NCBI GenBank assembly: GCA_019454045.1
Contig: SKCR01041614.1
Coordinates: 1 to 64,000, forward strand
DNA: 64,000 nucleotides
Reading direction: 5' to 3'
Origin: Zanthoxylum bungeanum
Taxonomy: Eukaryota > Streptophyta > Magnoliopsida > Sapindales > Rutaceae
This document shows positions 1 to 10,414 of this stretch, piece after piece (within the stretch, counting starts at the first letter, position 1; each line of letters starts with the position of its first letter). The notes beneath the pieces are model-generated. The model searched no databases, had not been told where the DNA came from, and was given only the letters and a program-made list of their open reading frames with translations. A program made the translations under genes and the position numbers.

Positions 1-254
1 TAAAATATTAGATGAATGATATAAGCATATTAGAAATTGCTTTTAGTAACATGACATGTGTGGGAATTGAGTGAAATCCCTAAATTTTGAGTTGGTTAAG
101 AATATGAGATTAAAGTGATGAAATAGGTTAATCTTATGGATTATATGGGATAGATTGGAAGTTGGTTGTTGATGAGATGATGATGTAGTTTATGAAGAAC
201 TGAGAGTAATATAATGTATTGAACATTGGTTTTAGTATGGGAATAATAGGGTTG
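1..254 (+). repeat. Element E 5' LTR, left fragment
   Basis: The first 254 bases align closely with 32434-32691 inside the intact E 3' LTR, so the window opens in the middle of E's 5' LTR; about 670 bp of that LTR lie upstream of base 1. The fragment is AT-rich and carries no gene. It is cut at the A1 insertion. The unoccupied version of the site is seen at about 32687-32700, where the flanks of A1 are contiguous. Confidence 0.85.
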
Positions 255-525
255 TGATGAGTGGTAATTATATCACTATTTCCCACTCATTTGACCTAAT
301 ATTCTGTATAGTTTCTCTGGTTTTGTGAACGTTTTGATGTGTTTATTGTTATTTTGCAGATAAATAAAGTTTCAGAAGCATTGGAAGCAATTTGGGGCCA
401 AAACAGTGAAAAATGACGCAAAACGGCATTTTGGTAATTTGGCGCGTCACGACGTCTAACGTGCGCCACATTCTGCTAACCTGCACTAGGACATGTGTCA
501 TCATCACATGCTGCCGACAATACGC

Positions 526-730
526 GTGCCACGTGTCAGCTTCTCATTCAACCGCATCAGCCGCGTGCCACGTGTCAGCCACGTGTCATCCAAGTGGCCG
601 CCACGTGTCGTCCACATCAGTGTCCAATCGATTCATCGTGCCACATGTCGCCACGTCATCAACAGCCAATCAACGCCCTCCACGTGTCAGCATCTTAGTG
701 GACCGATAATACCGCGTGCCACGTGTCGAA
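526..730 (+). promoter_or_regulatory. ACGTGTC (ABRE / G-box) array upstream of the A1 TATA box
   Basis: Six exact CACGTGTC octamers lie at 530, 569, 580, 602, 681 and 720, with near copies (CACATGTC, CCACGTCA) between them. ACGTGKC is the ABA-response element consensus and CACGTG is the G-box, both bound by plant bZIP/bHLH factors. The array ends about 140 bp before the TATA box, where enhancer elements of a retroelement U3 are expected. That the array makes the LTR stress- or ABA-responsive is inference. Confidence 0.7.
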
Positions 731-810
731 ATTTTATTGGGCCGACAGATTACCCGTGCCACATCAGCAAGACAACAGATCAATGCGTGTTTGACCAAGT
801 CAACACGGTC

Positions 811-854
811 TCGCGTCGCGACGCAAGAAGGAATTTGGCGTCGCTACGCGAGGC
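811..854 (+). repeat. Paired TCGCGA-type palindromes
   Basis: Two CpG-rich inverted repeats (GCGTCGCGACGC, then GCGTCGCTACGC) are separated by about 15 bp just upstream of the TATA box. The same paired arrangement occurs in the A1 3' LTR (7482-7519), the A1 interior, A2, and the otherwise unrelated E and F LTRs. Confidence 0.7.
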
Positions 855-864
855 AGTTCAGATG

Positions 865-874
865 ACTATAAATT
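865..874 (+). promoter_or_regulatory. TATA box of A1 5' LTR
   Basis: ACTATAAATT, in the same place as CCTATAAATT in the A1 3' LTR (about 7534) and CCTATAAATC in A2 (about 43343). The conserved position downstream of the ACGTGTC array supports it as the LTR promoter; transcription would start roughly 30 bp downstream. Confidence 0.65.
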
Positions 875-1129
875 GAAGCTTTCTGCACCTCATTCGGTGT
901 GCTTTCCTTGGGATTTTTTCCCTGATTTCATAGGATAGCATCTATTTTGTAAAATATTAATAATATTTAAATTATGCATTTTTATTTATAAATTTTATTA
1001 CAGTATTTTATTTATTTACTTTTATGTTTTGTAGTTAATTTTCCGCTGGGGTAAAAGGTGAAACATTTAATACAATTATGTAGGTTAATCTCACTTAATT
1101 ACAATATTTAAATAATAATTTAACCGGAT

Positions 1130-1290
1130 TAATTAATGGCAGACTTTATTACTACCTATATGGCTAGTCTAAATATAAATTACTTTACCACCTATATGGC
1201 TGGTCTTTATTTGACAGATAATTACCGCCTATATGGCTGGTGTAGTTGGACTAAATGGATTACCGCCTATATGGCTGGTTGTAAATGTTT
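1130..1290 (+). repeat. Tandem TTACCGCCTATATGGCTGGT array
   Basis: Four imperfect units spaced about 45-60 bp apart. The array is kept in the A1 3' LTR (7805-7950) and is longer and more diverged in A2 (43636-44030). The small ORF at 1136-1342 reads this repeat and is not regarded as a gene. Confidence 0.75.
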
Positions 1291-2128
1291 AACATTATTA
1301 ATTCCTGAGAAAGCAGAACAGAAAATAATTTATATATTATAATAAGTGAGATTCCTAGATAAGAAATATTAAATGTGGATCTTCTAACCCCCATCATTTT
1401 ATTTTTATTCTATGAAGTGATGAAACACAATATTCACGTGCTTAATAATTGATTTAATTATATATTGGGTAATTCTTTAGTTTGTTTATTGAGTCTTAAG
1501 CTTAATGCTTCTTGTTGTCTGATCACCAATAAGATTGATGTGGTAAACTTAAAATGAACTTGACGAATGGATTTTAGGTTTTAGCCTTAGATTCAATAGC
1601 TCACGATCTTTCTTGAGGATAGATAACCCTTTAATAGATTTTCTTACAGGATAGACATATACCTATCGGGCGGGGGTAGCCATAATTGGAACTTAATCTT
1701 AATGAATCTAGGTAATTTGGTTAACATAGACATATGATTTAATTGGATTATACTGGGTATGTGCAGCTGACCATCGACATAGGCTTTTGCAGATTTTGTG
1801 TTCCAGGTTAGCATACTGATTTATTACAAATTTATAAGAGAAACAATTTATCTTTATAATAATATTGTGTGGAGTCACAACCCTAGATCTTTGAGTCTTT
1901 TGTTATTTTCCTTAGTACTTTCTTTTATGTCTTTTATTTATCAAATCCACATTCAACCAACCAAAAGCAATCTTTCTCTTCTCACTATAATTAGATACCT
2001 GTAAATAAATAGTATCAACAATTAATAACAACAGTAGGAATTAAGTCCTCGTGGGATCGGTATTTTTATACTACTTGAACGATACATGTGCTTGTGTTAT
2101 ACGTGTGTGTTTACGCCGGTCAAGTTTT

Positions 2129-2146
2129 TGGCGCCGTTGCCGGGGA
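2129..2146 (+). promoter_or_regulatory. A1 primer binding site (tRNA-Asp type)
   Basis: TGGCGCCGTTGCCGGGGA, 6 nt after the LTR end, is the complement expected for the 3' end of plant tRNA-Asp and is the PBS seen in Athila-type and related non-autonomous elements. Minus-strand DNA synthesis would start here. Confidence 0.8.
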
Positions 2147-2258
2147 CTTATTTTTCTTGAGTTATAATTTTGAAGCTATCTATTTTTCTTGTATCTAATT
2201 TTCTTTATTTTTATTTATAATTTTTATTTTCCTTCTTTTGTTTTCAGGTGGTTGAAAA

Positions 2259-3542
2259 ATGGATCTTCGTTGGGAGATAGAAAGATTACGAGCTTTACTA
2301 GAAGAAGATACACCCCAAATTAGGGAGCAATATTCTTATTTTCTGAGGCCTGTTGTCCAGACCAACAATTATCACTGGATGCCAGAACCAAGCAATACTA
2401 CATTTGCTCTATAGAACGCAATGGGGAGATGTGTGATATGTGATGGTAACCACCCGAGCGATCAATGTATATATATATATTTCAGAATGGCAGAATTATC
2501 GGAATCAATCAAGGTACGAAGAACCAGCATATTTCACTGAACCTTATTCTCCGTCTTATCCACCATCTACCTATGATTTTCATCAAGAACCAGAACCATC
2601 AGAGGAAGATCAGATGGTTGACATGCTCAAAGATTGGTTCAAGAAACAAGAAAAAAAGTTGAATACAATGCTTGAATCAGTCCAAAATCAATTCGAAAGT
2701 ATTCAGAGACAATCAGTATCCATTCAGAGACTGACAGAACAAACGAGACAATTAACAGAAAATTAGAGCTACATACCTCAAGGAGCATTTTCAGATGAAA
2801 CTGATGAAGCCTTCGAGTATCCAGAGTTTCAACATGACACCTTATTAGAGGAAGAGGCTGAGCAGTATTAGGAACCAGAGGTATCAGTTCAGGAGCCCAA
2901 ACCAGCGAAGTCTCTGTTTGATTTTTATTATTCAGATTCTGACTAGGATGAAGAAGCTGAGCTGTTAGTTCCAACTACACCAACAAATGAGGATGGAATT
3001 TTGTATCCTCAAAATGAAGATCTTGAAGCATTCTTTGCACAAATGTTTGAAGAAGATCTATCTAAGCCAATCACATCAGCCTCAGAGGATGAAGACCTAA
3101 TGTCAGACAAATCTTTACATCCCACGTTGATACTTCTGGAGCATGCATTTCACAGATGACAGATGAAGAATTGAATGCGGAAATCCTAAAATATATCTGT
3201 GAAGAAAAGGTGGAGCAAGAAGTAGAGCAAATGTCTGATCTTATTGAAGATCCAAATCATTCAGGCAAAACATCACTGTTTTGGGGAGTACTGATCAAAG
3301 ATATCACCCAGAAGCTTGACAGAATGGAACTTCCATTTCAAGTCAAGCACCATACGAGACCTCCTGATTTTCTTTCTTTCTTTTTAGGAACCACTGGAGC
3401 AACAAAGGTTAAAAGGGTGGCACAAGCACTTAATGGGACAAAATTCTTTTTGCCACTTTACCGTTGGAAGAGACCCTTCAAAAGCAATACTCACTGGATC
3501 GTCTTTAATCGGACATCTAAAACAACACTGAAACCTCATTGA
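2259..3542 (+). pseudogene. A1 Gag-like ORF, frameshifted
   Basis: Starts at an ATG in MDLRWEIERLRALL and ends at KTTLKPH. A stop after about 50 codons, a frame change near an (AT)n run at 2466-2480, and further stops near 2764 and 2871 break it; the last part (3156-3542) is back in the starting frame. A short knuckle CVICDGNHPSDQC (CX2CX3HX4C) resembles the CGGxH knuckle of Athila-type Gag. An acidic, Pro/Glu-rich middle follows, then a conserved C-terminal block also found in A2 (54192-54707). The role as a capsid/nucleocapsid protein is inferred from position behind the PBS and from the knuckle; I do not recognise the C-terminal block. Confidence 0.65.
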
Positions 3543-4705
3543 CAGATGGATTTCAGTCATGTCTGGCTGAAGACGAAAAATTTAGCGCTAGCAGGGAGAC
3601 AACCCATGCAATAATTTTATTTTAATTTTTATTGTTTTGTGTATATATGTTGTAGAATTTTTAATTTTGTGTTATTTTTTACAGGGAAAATAAAGACGGA
3701 ATATTTCAAGACAAAGTAAGCCAGTGTAAGCGGGATTTTCAACAAAATAAATTTGACAAAATCGCGGGGATATAAAGTTAATCCAGTAAAGACGGCCGAG
3801 TAATAAGTCATCTCTTGAGACGCGTCCCAGTGGATTTATTTGTCGAAAGACTTGATTTTGCCCAAAAAAATTAAAAAAAAAATAAAAAAATCTCATGTCG
3901 CGACACGAAAACCCTGCGTGTGCGACACCGAAGCCTCAAAACACAAACCCTCACCCTAAAAACCGAGCATCGCGACGCAAGAAGCAATTTGCATCGGGAC
4001 GCGCTTTCGATATCTAGACTTAAACCAGCAGCCGCTAGTCAGTTTCTGCACTTCTCACCTACATATTCTCGGCATTTCCTCTCAAAAGTCACCAAATCCA
4101 GCCAACTAAACACTGAAATCTTCATCCGAAATCATCAAAACTCACCAAATCAAGCGAACAACCTCAAACTCCCATCATCTCCCTCGATTTTTCCCATCTC
4201 AACCCACGGCCGAGACCACTCATCACAAGGTCGAGACCACTCATCACAATACCACGGCCGAAATACTGATTTTTCCTCTAATACCCGCGGCCGAGACCCT
4301 TTATCTTCAAATCTGGTTCTTCAAAGCCAAAAGATCATCATTCAAAGGCCAACATCGTGAGTGGTAAAATCGTTCTTCACTCTTCTTAAACTTTTAAATT
4401 TTCGAATTTACAAAAGGGGATAGCCAAAAATTGTAAGATTTTGTGGTTATTTTGTGGTGAAATCTGGTGAAATTGGATTTGGAATTGTGGCAGTGAAGGG
4501 ATAGGAGGCCGAAAATTTTCTGATTTTGCGGTTTATTTTGTGTGGTGAACTTTGTTGAAATTGAATATTTGGAAGTGTAGCAGTGAAGAGGATTGTTTAA
4601 ATTTCGTAGAATTAGGGGCGAAGATTGACGTTGTTGTTAGATTTAGGGTGAATTTGGGAAATTTCGAGTTTTTAGAGGAGACTCGGTCGAAATATTTACT
4701 GCAAA
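3543..4705 (+). other. A1 non-coding spacer between the two ORFs
   Basis: No intact gene. 3575-3612 resembles the GCGCT...GGGAGGCAACCC motif that I recall at the end of the first coding block in Athila/Tat-related plant elements. At 3893-4005 there are further copies of the GCGACGC module. 4205-4310 repeats CGGCCGAGACCACT-like units. The ORF at 3920-4360 is low complexity and is not supported as a gene. Confidence 0.5.
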
Positions 4706-5759
4706 ATGGCACCAAAGTGATCTAGGGCTTCAACATCTGCCGGACCGAGTTTTGATGCTTCTAAATTTGTCTCGGCAGACGCAGAGAAAAGGTATAAAGA
4801 GGGAATGAATAAAAAAGGTTTCTATTATAGAGATGGGTTTTGACATAAACCCCAGACTATTCCCTGGTATTGATAGGGTCATTGCAACCAGACACTGGCA
4901 TAAGCTTTGCCAGCAACCCCACCCAGCCTATACATCTATTGTACGTGAGTTTTACGCCAATGCTTACGAGCATCGTGCGTATGTGGTAATGGTCAGAGGT
5001 CAGTAAGTAACATTTGATCCATCAACCATTAATAGATTTTATAAGTTACCTGATTTGGAGGCTGATGAATATTCAACAGTAAAGGAAGATATATATACTA
5101 CTCATCTAACAGAGACTTTGTGTGTTCCTAATGCTGCTTGGGAATTGAGTAGTAATGGGGAATATTTGAAGATTCATTCAAAATTGTTGATGCCTGAAGC
5201 AAAAGTGTGGTTCCACTTCTTGACTTGAACTTTGCTACCAGGATCACACATCACCTTTGTCACAAAGGAACGAATGATATTGTTGTACTGCATTCTGGAA
5301 GGTTATACAATTAATGTTGGTCAGCTGATTACGACTAATATTGCTTGGGCTGCAAGGTCGACACAGGCTGGCCTGTTATACTGTTACTTGATTTCATCAC
5401 TTTGCACACATGCCAGGGTTCATGTTGAACCAAGAGAAGAACTGACGCAACCCATGACTACAATAACTGCCAGAATCATACAACAATTCCATACAGAGAG
5501 ACAGGCTTCTGCAAGACCATCAGCTTCCTCATCAGCACCAGTTCAACCACCTCGACCTCATACCAATCCAAGATCATCACGTTCTCGCACTATATCTCAA
5601 GAAGTTCGGCGGCTGGGATCTCGTGTGGATTACATAATTCAGTATAACATAGCAATGGGCCAAACACTTCAACAAATGGCTCAAAATTTGCACATTGATA
5701 TTCCAGAATTCCCTGACCCGCCAGAGGATGATAGCGAGGAGGAGGAGGCCGATGACTGA
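4706..5759 (+). pseudogene. A1 second ORF: putative plant transposon protein-like, broken
   Basis: Begins at ATG 4706 (MAPK, then an in-frame TGA). The frame changes after YYRDGF near 4845, stops recur near 5005 and 5226, and the last 175 codons (5232-5759) are open. The N-terminal half, with FPGIDRVI, HWHKLC, VREFYANAYEH and INRFYKLPDL, looks like the putative plant transposon protein domain found in many plant LTR elements. The C-terminus is Ser/Pro-rich, then helical, and ends in an acidic tail (EDDSEEEEADD). Molecular function is unknown. It occupies the position of an extra ORF after gag in non-autonomous Athila-like elements. Confidence 0.65.
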
Positions 5760-6187
5760 ACTCAGGTACTATTGTTCCCTTCTTTTAATTTATGCTTTGC
5801 AACACATTGGGGACAATGCTAGATTTAGGTTTGGGTCTGTGGGTATTTTCTTTTAAAATTCCGTCAAAATTTTTAGTTTCTGCATTTCGTGTGATGCATT
5901 TTTGCATTTTTTCATTCCATCATTTTTCTCTTTTGCATTTTGTGTGATGTGTGTGTTTTAAATTCGAAATGTCCAAAAAAAAAAATTATAAAAAGTCCAA
6001 TGATTTGATTGTTTGTTTAGTTAAAAAAATTTTAGGAAAAAATAAATGCTAATTTCTATTTTATCCCTATTTTGAATTTCAGATCTAGGTCAGACTCGTG
6101 CGCACTTAAAAAATAGATTTGTAAGCAGTTAGATAATAAGGAATTAACAAAATGATTAGTTAAAATAATCCTAAGATGTTGACAAAA

Positions 6188-6218
<31 letters not shown>

Positions 6219-6902
6219 TGAAGTCTGAGTAATTAAGTCTGTAGGGGTGTCTTAACACCTAGTGCCCTAAAGCCAAGTGGTTTGGGAGTCACTGCCCAAA
6301 GCTAGCTACAAAGATGTAAGATATTGAATATAAAAAAAAATCAGAAAAATCACTTACCTCACCTGTGCTGACTATAGAAGATAGAACAATTTTAGATACT
6401 CAGGATGGTTTGACTCATTAACTACTGAGAGTTGAGACGAAATCACCGAGTTGACGACTTAGAATTGAAGCTGTTTGAAGAATTATTCACACAAATACTT
6501 TGAGTCTGATTTAGATATGTTGTTCAAAAGAAAGGATTTTAGTTGAAATATGCGTTTTGAAGGTTCCTCTAACTTTGATGCTAGACATTCTCTGAGGACG
6601 TTATTTATATATCTATTATTTTATATTTTTACTTTTGTGTGTATTAGTTTTATTTTCTTTTTGTTTTTGTGTGCATTAGTTCCACTACCTTTTTACTTTT
6701 GTAAAACGTTTGTGGGTATCATTGCTGTAAACCCTCACAAGACTACAACTCGTCCACTAGGGACACCTAGGGGTTTAAAGGCTTGTTACATACGCTAAAT
6801 GCAACCGTGTTCCCTACGAAAGTGGCTTACTTTTATTTTATTTTTATGTAATTTTATTTTCTGTTTTGCTCGAGGACTAGCTAAATGTTAGGTTTGGCGG
6901 TG
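5760..6902 (+). other. A1 3' non-coding region with polypurine tract
   Basis: Contains CATTGGGGACAATG at 5804-5817, a motif I associate with the 3' region of Athila-like elements, then T-rich sequence and an (AT)n microsatellite at 6197-6220. GTTAGGTTTGGCGGTG directly before the 3' LTR is the likely polypurine tract for plus-strand priming. The ORF at 6550-6798 has no recognisable features. Confidence 0.6.
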
Positions 6903-8822
6903 TGATAAGTGGTAATTATATCACTATTTCCCACTCATTTGACCTAATATTATGTATAGTTTCTCGGGTTTTGTGAACATTTTGATGTGTTTAATTATTA
7001 TTTTGCAGATAAATAAAGTTTGGGAAGCATTGGAAGCAATTTGGGGCCAAAACAGTGAAAAATGACGCAAAATGACATTTTGGTAATTTAGCGCGTCACG
7101 ATGCGCTGCCCGCATCGCGACGTCTAACTTGCGCCACATTCTGCTAACCTGCGCCGGGACACGTGTCATCATCACATGCTACCGACAATACGCGTGCCAC
7201 GTGTCAGCTTCTCATTCGACCATATTAACAGCGTGCCACGTGTCACCTACGTGTCATCCAAGTGGTCGCCACGTGTCATCCACATCAGTGTCCAATCGAG
7301 TCATTGTGCCACGTGTCGCCACGTCATCAACAACCAATCAACACCCGCCACGTGTCAGCATCTCAGTGGACCGATAATACCGCGTGCCACATGTCGAAAT
7401 TTTATTGGGCCGACAGATTACGCGTGCCACGTTAGTAAAACAACAAATCAACGGGCATTTGACCAAGTCAACACGGTCTCACATCGCGACGCAAGAAGGA
7501 ATTTGGCGTCGTGACGCGAGGTAGTTCAGATGCCTATAAATTGAAGCTTTCTGCACTTAATTTGGTGTGATTTCCTTGGGATTTTTTCCCTGATTTCATA
7601 GGATAGCATCTATTTTATAAAATAATAATAATATTGAAATTATGTATTTTATTTTTAAATTTTATTACAACATTTTATTTATTTACTTTTATGTTTTGTA
7701 GTTATTTTTCCGCTGGGTGAAAAGTGAAACATTTAATATAATTATCTAGGTTAATCTCACTTAATTACAATATTAAAATAATAATTTAACCGGATTAATT
7801 AATGGCAGACTTTATTACCACATATATGGCTAGTCTAAATATAAATTACTTTACCGCCTATATGGTGTCTTTATGTGACAGATAATTACCGCATATATGG
7901 CTGGTGTAGTTGGACTAAATGGATTACCGCCTATATGGCTGGTTGTAAATGTTTAACATTTTTAATTCTTGAGAAAACAGAACAGAAAATAATTTATATA
8001 TTATAATAAGTGAGATTCCTAGATAAGAATTATTAAATGTGGATCCTCTAACCCCAGCATTTTATTTTTATTTTAGGGAAGTGATGAAACACAATATTCA
8101 CGTGCTTAATAATTGATTTAATTATATATTGGGTAATTCTTTAGTTTGTTTATTGAGTCTTAAACTTAATGCTTTTTTTTTTGGAAAAGCTTATGCTTAT
8201 GCTTAAGCTTAATGCTTCTTATTGTCTGATCACCAATAAGATTGATGTGGTAAACGTAAAATGAACTTGACGAAGGGATTTTAGGTTTCAGCCTTAGATT
8301 CAATAGCTCACGATCTTCCTTAAGGATAGATAACCCTTTAATAGATTTCCTTACAGGATAGACATATACCTGTCAGGCGGGGTAGCCATAATTGGAACTT
8401 TATCTTAATGAATCCAGGTAATTTGGTTAAAATAGACTTCTGGTTTAATTGGATTATACTGGGTATGTGCAGCTGACCATCGACATAGGCTTTTGCATAA
8501 TTTCGTGTTGCAGGTTAGCATGCTGATTTATTACAAATATATAAGAGAATCAATTTATCTTTATAATAATATTGTGTGGAGTCACAACCCTAGATCTTTT
8601 AGTCTTTTGTTATTTTCCTTAGAACTTTCTTTTGTGTCTTTTATTTATCAAATCCACATCCAAAAATAATCATTCTCTTCTCCCTATAATTAGATACCAG
8701 TAAATAAATAGTATCAACAGTTAATAAACAACAATAGGAATTAAGTCCTCGTGGGAATGATATTTTTATACTACTTGAACGATATGTGCGCTTGCGTTAT
8801 ACGTTTGTGTTTACGCCGGTCA
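6903..8822 (+). repeat. A1 3' LTR
   Basis: 1920-bp partner of the 5' LTR, with the same termini, ACGTGTC array (7199-7430), TATA box (7534-7543) and TTACCGCC array. It holds an extra copy of the GCATCGCGACG segment at 7098-7118 and a 27-bp insertion at 8175-8201. Base changes between the LTRs are scattered throughout, so the insertion is not recent. Confidence 0.9.
8175..8201 (-). mobile_element. Miniature LINE-tail insertion
   Basis: The 5' LTR reads straight through CTTAAGCTTAATGCTT, but here that 16-mer is duplicated (8159-8174 with one change, and 8202-8217) around a T-run followed by GGAAAAGCTTATGC. Read on the minus strand it is about 20 nt ending in a poly(A) tract, flanked by a 16-bp TSD. 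This is the structure of a LINE-type insertion truncated almost to its tail. Compare 54964-54989. Confidence 0.6.
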
Positions 8823-9514
8823 GGTTGTGCATTTGGGTAGATTGAAATTGAAGAAGAAAAATAGAAACCTAGAACCTGCTTCTCGTCGCGACGCTGGAGG
8901 GTTTTGCGTCGTGACGCCACGCCTCTAGCTCATGCGCATCGCGACGCGCCCTAGCCTGCTTCGCGATGCTAGTTCAAAATGTGGCCCAAGTCAGTTTTAA
9001 GCCATCCCTGTTCCTTTCTAGCACGCTTGTGGCCGCCTTATAGGTCTCGTATCAGTTCGTAGGTATACCTTACATCGAGTTATAAGCACAATAAGCCTTA
9101 TAGATAATATACGTTAATGCATCACTCAGCTTAGTTAAATTCTGATATTCATTTTTACAACTTACATGCTAATTAAGTCCCGATCATAGATTATCCACAG
9201 GAACCGGCAATTTCTTTCGACAATGGATCCAGTGCCAGCCAGATTCCAAAACAGCTAATGGACACTACTCTTTCTTTTGTTGATTTTTATTGTGTTATTT
9301 TGCATACAGACTTATTTTTAAGCTTTAGGGCCTTAGATTACTTTTGTCACTATTACTTCGTGAAGATTTATGTTTCAAGTTACGTTTGAGACAAAAGTAT
9401 TTTTCAAGCATGATTTTACGGTTTTTCAGGGCATTGGGGAAAAACCCACCACAGTATGTAACTTGAGATATTGTAGAATTGAGGGACAGAGGACATGTGC
9501 ACATGTAGAGGATT

Positions 9515-9755
9515 GGGGGGACGTCGATACGTAACGCCCCCAGATCATAGTTCAGGGCTAGGGGATGGCGATATGTAACGCCCTTAGACCCTAGTTTCAG
9601 GGTCAGGTAGTAGCATGGATCAGCTCTACCGACTCTAGTTTAGTGGCTGGGGGGATGGCGATACGTAACGCCCCAAGACCACCAGTTTCAGGGATATGAG
9701 TGGCATGCTTTGGCTCCAATTAGGCGTATGGGGGGATGGTGATACGTAACACCAT
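9515..9755 (+). repeat. Interspersed GATACGTAACGCC array in E LTR
   Basis: Four units of the form GGGGGAYGGCGATACGTAACGCCC at about 9517, 9562, 9651 and 9731. The GGCG...CGCC arms can pair around a TACGTA core. Five units are kept in the 3' LTR (33399-33690), and one degenerate unit is in F (about 35913-35940). Confidence 0.75.
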
Positions 9756-9764
9756 CATATGTCA

Positions 9765-9960
9765 AATTTTCAGACACTGATCAGTTTTCAGATAATAGAT
9801 TTTCAAAAAAAAGAGTTTCTAGACATCAGATTTTCAAAAAACAGTTTTCAGAGAGAAGATTTTAGAAACATATTTCATAAAGCCGTTTTCAGAAACATAA
9901 GTTTTATAAAAGAGATTTTGGACAAGTTTTCAGAAAGAGAGATTTTATATAAAGTTATTT
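9765..9960 (+). repeat. TTTTCAGA motif array in E LTR
   Basis: Irregularly spaced TTTTCAGA/TTTCAGAAA octamers, more than ten in about 200 bp, repeated in the E 3' LTR (33705-33890) and, diverged, in F (36060-36245). Confidence 0.7.
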
Positions 9961-10043
9961 CTGAAATTCAGGCTTTAGCATCAAATGTGTTATAATAATA
10001 TTTCGTGTTTCGTCCACTCACTTAGATCGTTTAACGATCTAAC

Positions 10044-10159
10044 TATTGGACAATTATGACCCATAACATCACTATTTGTAAATAACATCGTGTTTTTGTA
10101 CAAATTAACTATGTGACAAAAAGAAATTTCTATTTTATCATATTGTAATTAGATTACTT
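10044..10159 (+). repeat. C LTR1, left fragment
   Basis: Begins TATTGGACAATTATGACCC, a one-base change from the TGTTGGACAATTATGACCC start seen at the end of the reverse copy (41276-41294). The LINE is inserted after AATTAGATTACTT. Confidence 0.85.
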
Positions 10160-10414
10160 TTTTTTTTGGATAAGGTAAGTATTATAACCAAAAGAAAACT
10201 ATACAAGAGCAAAGGGGCATCCCCCAGGATCTAGAGAGGACAAGCCCTCCTAGAAGAAAGCCAAACGGCTACAATAGATCAACTAAAGATGTCATCGGGC
10301 AAGTGCCACGAAAGGTGAAGCCATTTATTGTCATAAGATGGAGTCACCTTACGTAAAGAACTAACACGATTCCGAACATCAAAAACAATATCATATAGAA
10401 GAACAGAAACTGGC

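Larger units (their letters stand above)
255..2122 (+). repeat. A1 5' LTR
   Basis: 1868-bp LTR with TG...CA ends. It carries an upstream array of ACGTGTC motifs, a paired CGCGTCGCGACGC module, a TATA box at 865-874 and, downstream in the transcribed part, tandem TTACCGCCTATATGGCTGGT units. The small ORFs crossing 413-876 simply read through the ACGTGTC repeats and are not genes. Compared with the 3' LTR it lacks a short segment between two GCGACG repeats near 447 and lacks the 27-bp LINE-tail insertion found at 8175. Confidence 0.9.
255..8822 (+). mobile_element. A1: complete non-autonomous LTR retrotransposon (LARD-like, Athila-type leader)
   Basis: Two long direct repeats (255-2122 and 6903-8822) begin TGATRAGTGG and end CGCCGGTCA, and bound a 4.8-kb interior. 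A perfect 5-bp TSD, GGTTG, flanks the unit (250-254 and 8823-8827), and the empty site exists in the E 3' LTR near 32690. A primer site matching the 3' end of tRNA-Asp follows the 5' LTR by 6 nt. The interior holds a Gag-like ORF with an Athila-like zinc knuckle and a second ORF resembling the putative plant transposon protein domain, both broken. No protease, reverse transcriptase, RNase H or integrase is visible, so it must have been moved by enzymes of another element. A second member, A2, starts at 42726. Confidence 0.9.
8823..10043 (+). repeat. Element E 5' LTR, middle fragment
   Basis: Aligns with 32692-33973 of the E 3' LTR. It contains four GCGTCGCGACGC-like motifs (8884-8975), the GATACGTAACGCC array and the TTTTCAGA array. 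It ends at the C insertion, whose TSD CTAAC is at 10039-10043. The ORF at 9759-9995 is a read-through of the TTTTCAGA repeats. Confidence 0.85.

Noticed and set aside
413..876. Overlapping ORFs of 67-127 codons with His/Val/Ser-rich repeats
   Set aside because: They are read-throughs of the ACGTGTC repeats in the A1 LTR, are open in several frames at once, and recur in the other LTR for the same reason.
9515..9755. CRISPR-like repeat array
   Set aside because: Units are irregularly spaced, imperfect, located in a plant LTR, and spacers are themselves similar; no cas genes and the genome is eukaryotic.
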